From: JABMQB01 sp964575025
GTDB lineage: Bacteria; Bacteroidota; Bacteroidia; Bacteroidales; Prolixibacteraceae
Assembly (NCBI GenBank): GCA_964575025.1
Contig: CAZNPV010000018.1
Span: 1-64,000 of the forward strand
Length of the DNA stretch: 64,000 nucleotides
Reading direction: 5' to 3'
How positions within the stretch are numbered: position 1 is the stretch's first letter; each line of letters opens with the position of its first letter. Position numbers and translations under genes: made by a program. The notes beneath the pieces are model-generated. The model had not been told where the DNA came from, did no database searches, and saw only the letters and a program-made list of their open reading frames with translations. Positions 54,904 through 61,163 of the stretch are shown one piece after another.

Positions 54904-57900
54904 ATGAGGACTATATTATCTATTTTGGCGATAGCTGTTTTTTCTTTAACGGCCTTTCCGGCCCGTTCAAACGATCTTCCGGTGGAAGTGGATATAGTCG
55001 TTGCCCCGGATGGATCGGGAGATTTTACAACGGTGCAGGATGCCATAAACGCTGCACCCTCCAACAGCGACAGACGTACGATCATATACCTCAAAAGAGG
55101 ATTGTATGATACGGAAAAGCTGATCGTACCAGGCGATAAAAAGAACATCACCCTGATTGGTGAAAGCCGTGAAGAAACCATTTTGAGTTACCATATCTAT
55201 GATTGTTCCCAGGGGAAGTGTCCTACGGAGGATGCTGCGTTCTGGACAGGGGATAACATCCGGACTTCAGCGACTCTGACAATCCTGGGGGATGGATTTC
55301 ATGCTGAGAATCTGACGATTCAGAATACAGCCGGCCCGATAGGGCAGGCTCAGGCCGTGACCATACGTTCCGACCGGTGTGTCTTTATCAATGTAGATTT
55401 TTACAGCTACCAGGATACCATGTACTTCTGGAGCAATGGCAACCGAAGTTATTTTGAGGGTTGCCTTATTGTGGGTCGTACCGATTATATTTACGGAGGA
55501 GGCACAGTCTTTTTCCAGGAATGCGAAATCAGAAGCTGGGGGGGTGGATGGATCACAGCCCCTTCCACAGGGAAAGATCAGCCTTACGGATTTGTATTCA
55601 ATGCCTGTAATCTTACCTATGCCCTGGACAGTCCCCGTGGAGGCGATGACGGGGAACGGGTCCGGTTCGGGCGTCCCTGGAATGATTATCCCAAGGTAGC
55701 CTGGCTTTATTGTGAAATGACAGAGATGATTCATCCCCAGGGATGGGGCGATACATGGAATATGAGCTATGCGGCAACAAGTCCGGATCTTCATTTATAT
55801 GAATATAATAATAGCGGTCCGGGAGCTGATATGAGCGGTCGTGCGGATTGGGCAGGTCTCAGAGCGCTGACCGATGCAGAAGCCTCTGAATATACGGTTC
55901 AAAAAGTTCTGGCAGGAGATGACGGCTGGGATCCTACCTCCGAAGCACCGATGGTGCAGCATTATACCTGGACCGGCAAAGGGGCCGGAAACGGATGGCT
56001 GGTGGCCGAAAACTGGGATCCGGTAGGGATTCCCCAAAAAGGAGAGTCCGCATTTGTTGAGGGGCAGGACACCCTTGTAGCTGCAGGTGACACATTTCAC
56101 GCCGACCTCTTTCTGAAAGAGGGTGCGAACCTGGAAATTGCCGACAACAGCGTAGCTGCTTACCTCTCGGTAGCCCATTCAGAAATATCAACGGATGCAG
56201 AAACCAGCCTTGCAGGAAAGATCGGAACAAAGGATTCTCTATGGTTTGGCGGTTCCGGCACGTTGGACCTGCAGGCAGAATTATACGGAGTGCACCCGTT
56301 CCTGAAAACAGGACCGGGAACCCTTCGTCTGACAACCGGTAATCCGGACTTCTCAGGGGATATCCGGATTGCATCAGGGACCCTGGAAGCTTTGTCTGCT
56401 TTCTCGTTGGGTAAAGGTTCCGTGGAACTGAGCGATGAAGCCACGCTGGTAATCGGTGACGATAATGCTTTTTATACAAAATCTGTTTTATCGGTAACGA
56501 CCGGTGCCGGATTAGTTTTAAATGGAAATGTAACAATAACCGAATTTTATATCGACGGGGTTATGCAGGCTGTGGGAGAGTATACGGCTGCAACCCATCC
56601 CGGTTTGATCGATGGCGAAGGGAAAGTGATCATCGGCCGTCCCGACACCTTTGTTTTCCATCGCTCATCCAACGGAAACTGGGATGAACCGGCAAATTAT
56701 ATACCGGCCCTGATGCCTCAGGCCGGGGAAACAGTGATCTGTGAAGAAGAGATGGAAACCACTTCCACTGTTTTTGAAGCCGATATTATTCTGCGGGGTG
56801 CCGGAAGCCTGCGTTTACGCGGAGATCCCTCCAAAAACCATTCTTCCACAGGAACCATCTATATGGAAGAGGGAACCAGCATACGGTACAACACCGGCGG
56901 CTCAGGGATGTATCTGAATGCACCGCTTAAGGTTCTGGGAGATGTGACTGTGATCATGGAAAGCGGAAACAGTGGAGGAAGTACCATGACCCTGGCAGGC
57001 CCCTTATCCGGATCAGCCACGGTCACCATTTTAAACAACGGAAAAGGAGTGCCTAACGATGGAACCCTCCTGCTTACCGGTGACAACAAAGGATTTACAG
57101 GAGCCTGGGATTTAACCCGGTACAGTGAAAAATATCCCTCTGTCACAGGCTATATATCCCGGATTGAAGGGCAAAGTGAGAATGCTTTCGGGAAGGCTTC
57201 CGTAAAAGCCGGGTTGGCGAACCGGATCATTTTCAGCCACTCCGGGGCAGGAGGTGATTCCCTGGAGGTAACGTTAAATGAATCGGCAAAGATCATTTTA
57301 AACACCCAGGTGGTGGTAGATCAATTCAAACTGAACGATTCCTGGCTTAAAAAAGGAACCTATTCGGCATCAACCCACCCTGAAACATTTGAAGGGGTGG
57401 GGACCTTATATGTAGCAACGGACCCGGGCGATCCCGGGGAACCTGGTACCGGCCTGTTGACGGCGTTTCCGGGTGCCGAAGGTCACGGGAAATATGCTTC
57501 CGGAGGCCGCGGTGGCCAGGTGATCTACGTAACGACCCTGGAAGATCATAACAACCCGGGATCCCTCCGCTATGCCCTGAATCAAAGCGGGGCACGGATG
57601 ATCCTTTTTAAAGTATCCGGCACCATACAGTTGAAATCGAAGTTAAAGATTTCCCGGGGAGATGTGACCATCGCCGGCCAGACAGCCCCGGGCGACGGAA
57701 TTACCCTCCGGGATTATCCGGTGGAAGTGGATGCCGACAATGTGATCATCCGGTTTTTACGGTTCCGTATGGGGGATGCTGCCAACCAGGAAGCAGATGC
57801 CCTGGGAGGCCGGTACCATGAAAACATCATTGTCGATCACTGTTCCATGAGCTGGTCAACCGATGAGTGCGTATCCTTCTACCATAACGAGAATTTTACC

Positions 57901-59067
57901 CTCCAATGGAGCATCATTTCTGAAAGCCTCCGCAATTCGGTGCATGGCAAAGGAGCGCACGGATACGGCGGAATCTGGGGGGGCAAGAATGCCTCTTTTC
58001 ACCATAACCTGCTGGCTCACCACGACAGCCGGAATCCACGCCTCGGAGAAACCAAAGGCAGTACTTTTGCCCTGACGGACCTGGTAGACCTCAGGAACAA
58101 TGTCATATACAACTGGAGAGGCAACAGTTGTTACGGAGGGGAAGCCATGAATGTGAACATCGTAAACTGTTACTATAAACCGGGTCCGGCAACCACAAAG
58201 GAAGAACGGATCATTGCGATTGATAAACTGACGGAGTCTGGATATCCGATTTCCAATACGTGGGGAAATTTTTACATTGACGGGAATGTGATGACCGGTT
58301 CGGAGAGAGCTACCAACGATAACTGGACCTATGGGGTGTACAATCAGTATCACAGCAAATATACTGTTTCAGCAGCAGAAAAAGAAGCCATGCGACTTTC
58401 GTCCCCCCTTAACACAGGCGATATGACTACCCACAGTGCCGAAGAAGCTTATGAACGGATCCTCGACTTCTGTGGGGCAAGCCTGGTGAGGGATGCTGTG
58501 GATATCCGTGTTCTCCATGACGTGGAAACCGGAACCGCAACCTATATGGAGGGCGGAAACGGAAGTACCAAAGGAATCGTGGATACCCAGGAGGCGGTGG
58601 GAGGATGGCCTGAATTGCATTCTGAAGAGCCTCCGGCTGATTCGGATAACGACGGAATGCCCGATGCGTGGGAAAACGCCAACGGACTGGACCCGGAAAA
58701 CGATACCGATGCTCAACTGAAAACAGTCGATGGGAACTATCCCAACATTGAAGTGTACCTGAACAGCCTGGTAAGTGAAATTGTGGAAGATCAAAATGAA
58801 GGAGGGGTGACAGAAGCAAATGACATTATCCGGCCGGGAAGAAATGAGCTGAATGTGTACTTCAGGAACCATGAACTGGCTGTTCATCATACTGAGGTCA
58901 TAACCGACATAGCCGTTTATGCTGTAACCGGTCAGATGGTAATCAGAAAAGTTGCGGATACAAACCAGGTATGGATCAATGTGTCGGATTTGAATAAGGG
59001 AGTTTATATTGTTCGCATACAGGATGCAAACAAAAAAATATATGCTCAGAAGGTAGTAAGATTGTAA
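54904..59067 (+). CDS. CE8 pectin methylesterase fused to a PL1 pectate lyase, T9SS cargo
   Basis: A 1387-residue exported protein with two pectin-active catalytic domains. The CE8 methylesterase (about 26-330) has Asp171 (YQDTMY), Asp194 (GRTDYIYGGG) and Arg257 (FGRPW). Two beta-rich linker modules follow (about 355-575 and 582-840), each opening with an NxxW...NWxP/NYxP-type phrase and resembling autotransporter-associated strand repeats. The PL1 lyase (about 852-1250) opens FPGAEGHGKYASGGRGG and has Arg1043 in DSRNPRL. A calcium-binding-like stretch (DSDNDGMPDAWENANGLDPE) and a T9SS type A sorting tail (about 1313-1387, with LNKGVYIVRIQDANKKIYAQK) complete it. The fusion would remove methyl esters and then cut the freed galacturonan. 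It starts 15 bp after the CE12 gene. Confidence 0.93.
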   Translation: MRTILSILAIAVFSLTAFPARSNDLPVEVDIVVAPDGSGDFTTVQDAINAAPSNSDRRTIIYLKRGLYDTEKLIVPGDKKNITLIGESREETILSYHIYDCSQGKCPTEDAAFWTGDNIRTSATLTILGDGFHAENLTIQNTAGPIGQAQAVTIRSDRCVFINVDFYSYQDTMYFWSNGNRSYFEGCLIVGRTDYIYGGGTVFFQECEIRSWGGGWITAPSTGKDQPYGFVFNACNLTYALDSPRGGDDGERVRFGRPWNDYPKVAWLYCEMTEMIHPQGWGDTWNMSYAATSPDLHLYEYNNSGPGADMSGRADWAGLRALTDAEASEYTVQKVLAGDDGWDPTSEAPMVQHYTWTGKGAGNGWLVAENWDPVGIPQKGESAFVEGQDTLVAAGDTFHADLFLKEGANLEIADNSVAAYLSVAHSEISTDAETSLAGKIGTKDSLWFGGSGTLDLQAELYGVHPFLKTGPGTLRLTTGNPDFSGDIRIASGTLEALSAFSLGKGSVELSDEATLVIGDDNAFYTKSVLSVTTGAGLVLNGNVTITEFYIDGVMQAVGEYTAATHPGLIDGEGKVIIGRPDTFVFHRSSNGNWDEPANYIPALMPQAGETVICEEEMETTSTVFEADIILRGAGSLRLRGDPSKNHSSTGTIYMEEGTSIRYNTGGSGMYLNAPLKVLGDVTVIMESGNSGGSTMTLAGPLSGSATVTILNNGKGVPNDGTLLLTGDNKGFTGAWDLTRYSEKYPSVTGYISRIEGQSENAFGKASVKAGLANRIIFSHSGAGGDSLEVTLNESAKIILNTQVVVDQFKLNDSWLKKGTYSASTHPETFEGVGTLYVATDPGDPGEPGTGLLTAFPGAEGHGKYASGGRGGQVIYVTTLEDHNNPGSLRYALNQSGARMILFKVSGTIQLKSKLKISRGDVTIAGQTAPGDGITLRDYPVEVDADNVIIRFLRFRMGDAANQEADALGGRYHENIIVDHCSMSWSTDECVSFYHNENFTLQWSIISESLRNSVHGKGAHGYGGIWGGKNASFHHNLLAHHDSRNPRLGETKGSTFALTDLVDLRNNVIYNWRGNSCYGGEAMNVNIVNCYYKPGPATTKEERIIAIDKLTESGYPISNTWGNFYIDGNVMTGSERATNDNWTYGVYNQYHSKYTVSAAEKEAMRLSSPLNTGDMTTHSAEEAYERILDFCGASLVRDAVDIRVLHDVETGTATYMEGGNGSTKGIVDTQEAVGGWPELHSEEPPADSDNDGMPDAWENANGLDPENDTDAQLKTVDGNYPNIEVYLNSLVSEIVEDQNEGGVTEANDIIRPGRNELNVYFRNHELAVHHTEVITDIAVYAVTGQMVIRKVADTNQVWINVSDLNKGVYIVRIQDANKKIYAQKVVRL

Positions 59068-59170
59068 ACGGATATGTTCAGAAACGCAGTATTGCGATTT
59101 TTCTTATACGGGTTAAGATTAAGGAACCATAGGGATTTAAAGTAGAATTTGAAAAAATTAACACAAGCAT

Positions 59171-61111
59171 ATGCAGACCAAACCGGGATTGTTGTTCCTT
59201 TTGATCGCAACTGTGATATGGGGAGAGAATGCAGCAGGAGTTGTCTATCAGGCTGAAACGGGCATGTTTTATCATGCAGTTATTGAAACCAAAAATGGGG
59301 GGTATCTGGGAGATGCATACATTAATTTTGATAACGAACAGGGAAGTTACCTGGAGATCACCATAGGCATGGCTATCCCGGGGGAGCAGCAGATTTACAT
59401 ACGGTATGCCAACGGAACGCAGGCCGCAAGGCCTATGGAGGTTTCAGTAAATAACCAGGTAACCGAAGCATCCTGTATGTTTGAACCTACAGGCGGTTGG
59501 ACATCCTGGGATACCCTTTTGATTTCAGCAACATTCCCGCAAGGGATCAGTACCCTGCGGTTTACCTCCACAGGAAGCGAGGGAGGCCCAAATCTCGATC
59601 AGTTTGAAATATCCGGTCAACAACTACCGGTTTATATGCTAACCCTGTCGGTACAGGGGGAGGGGGAGATTGGGCAATTTCCTTCCCACGGGCTGCTTTT
59701 CGAAGGACAGGAAATCCTGTTGGTGGCCCGCCCCGGGTGGGCCAGCCATTTTAAAGAGTGGACCGGTGATGTATCCGGAACCGATGAAACGCTTCGGTTT
59801 ATTCTGGATGGGGATAAGACCATAGAGGCGGTTTTTGAAACCATAGAACTTACGATTCCGGAACCGGATTTTACCATGACCGGCTATGCAGCTGTTCCGG
59901 GAAATGGCCGTGAAACCACTACCGGCGGAGAAGGGGGAGAAGTGCTGGTTATAGAAAATCTCTCCGAACTGATAGCCTGGGGAGCCTCCAGGGAAAACAA
60001 CTACACTCCGCAAACTGTGTTGATCCGCGGAACAATTGAATCCGAAAATACAACCGTTGTTTCAATTAAACGGGGAGCAAATATGTCTATTCTGGGGGAT
60101 TCAGGTGCGGGTAACGAATATGCGGAACTAAAAAATATCTCTTTGAGTATCCGCGATTATTCCAATGTAATCATTCAAAACCTGAAAATGCACGAGGTCT
60201 TTTATCCGGATGATGATGTAACCATTGACCATTGCAGCCATGTATGGATCGACCATTGCGAGTTTTACAGCAAGATAGGGCCCGGAATAGGCGTGGATAC
60301 CTACGACGGGTTACTTGATATTAAAAAAGGATCACACCATGTAACGGTCTCCTGGTGTTATTTTCATCACCATATGAAAACCATGCTGATCGGGCACAGC
60401 GATAACAACGGGGAACAGGATACAGGACTTCAGCTTACCATACACCACAACCTATATGCCCATACCAACGGAAGGAATCCAAGCCTCCGTTTTGGGATGT
60501 GTCATTATTTTAATAACTATCTGGAAGATATCGATGATTATGGTTTTGCAGTACGAAATGGGGCCCATGCCAGAATTGAAAACTGCCATTTTGAGAGCGT
60601 AAAAACACCCATAGCGACCGATAAATTTGAAGGGCATGGATACGCCTGTGTGTCAGGTTGTATCTATACAGGGAGTTGCAATGAAAACAGCAATCAGATA
60701 TCCGAACCTACCGATTGTCAATTCTGGGAGGATGCGATTCCCTATGAATATGAACCGGAAGAGGTAAATACCGTCCGGCTTTCCGTAAGCCAGTATGCCG
60801 GTGTAGGGATCATAAATACGGTTACCGCAGTATCTGACAAATTAACGCAGGAACAGGAGTTCCGTTTGATGCACATCCACTGGGATAATAACAGCAACAG
60901 GCTGGAAGTTACCTGCCGGTCGGATAAAGAACAGAAAGCAAGGGTTGCCGTTTATTCCCTCAGCGGCATAAAGCAGGCAGTCCGGACGCAGCATATTGAG
61001 GCAGGGATCCATACGTTTGCAATGCCTTTTTTTGCGCGGGTACCGGGAATTTATATCGTATCAGCGGAAACATCATCCGGACGGTACACAGAAAAAATAA
61101 GAATACACTGA
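59171..61111 (+). CDS. Modular PL1 pectate lyase with CBM-like domain, T9SS cargo
   Basis: A 646-residue exported lyase. After the signal peptide comes a CBM35/CBM6-like module (about 25-150, YQAETGMFYHAV... LDQFEISG), then a bacterial-repeat (InlB-like) module (about 155-222, LSVQGEGEIGQFPSHG...). The PL1 catalytic beta-helix (about 235-545) opens FTMTGYAAVPGNGRETTTGG and has calcium-site DHCSHVWIDHCEF and catalytic-type Arg435 in NGRNPSLRF. A T9SS-type tail closes the protein (RVPGIYIVSAETSSGRYTEK). The lyase domain is of a different PL1 subtype from the other two in this locus. It is the last plus-strand gene before the terminator at 61122. Confidence 0.9.
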   Translation: MQTKPGLLFLLIATVIWGENAAGVVYQAETGMFYHAVIETKNGGYLGDAYINFDNEQGSYLEITIGMAIPGEQQIYIRYANGTQAARPMEVSVNNQVTEASCMFEPTGGWTSWDTLLISATFPQGISTLRFTSTGSEGGPNLDQFEISGQQLPVYMLTLSVQGEGEIGQFPSHGLLFEGQEILLVARPGWASHFKEWTGDVSGTDETLRFILDGDKTIEAVFETIELTIPEPDFTMTGYAAVPGNGRETTTGGEGGEVLVIENLSELIAWGASRENNYTPQTVLIRGTIESENTTVVSIKRGANMSILGDSGAGNEYAELKNISLSIRDYSNVIIQNLKMHEVFYPDDDVTIDHCSHVWIDHCEFYSKIGPGIGVDTYDGLLDIKKGSHHVTVSWCYFHHHMKTMLIGHSDNNGEQDTGLQLTIHHNLYAHTNGRNPSLRFGMCHYFNNYLEDIDDYGFAVRNGAHARIENCHFESVKTPIATDKFEGHGYACVSGCIYTGSCNENSNQISEPTDCQFWEDAIPYEYEPEEVNTVRLSVSQYAGVGIINTVTAVSDKLTQEQEFRLMHIHWDNNSNRLEVTCRSDKEQKARVAVYSLSGIKQAVRTQHIEAGIHTFAMPFFARVPGIYIVSAETSSGRYTEKIRIH

Positions 61112-61121
61112 GGGTAAAAAA

Positions 61122-61144
61122 AAAAGCCGGCACTGCCGGCTTTT
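61122..61144. terminator. Bidirectional terminator between convergent genes
   Basis: AAAAGCCGGC, ACT, GCCGGCTTTT: a perfect GC-rich stem with A/T tails on both sides, 11 bp after the pectate lyase stop and 20 bp from the stop of the convergent gene. It suits termination in both directions. Confidence 0.9.
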
Positions 61145-61163
61145 CAATGAATAACAAGTAGTT

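Noticed and set aside
49397..59067. Very recent duplication of the PL1 domain between the 49397 gene and the CE8-PL1 fusion
   Set aside because: The proteins are clearly related in order and motifs but differ at many positions, so this is an old paralogy rather than a recent event.
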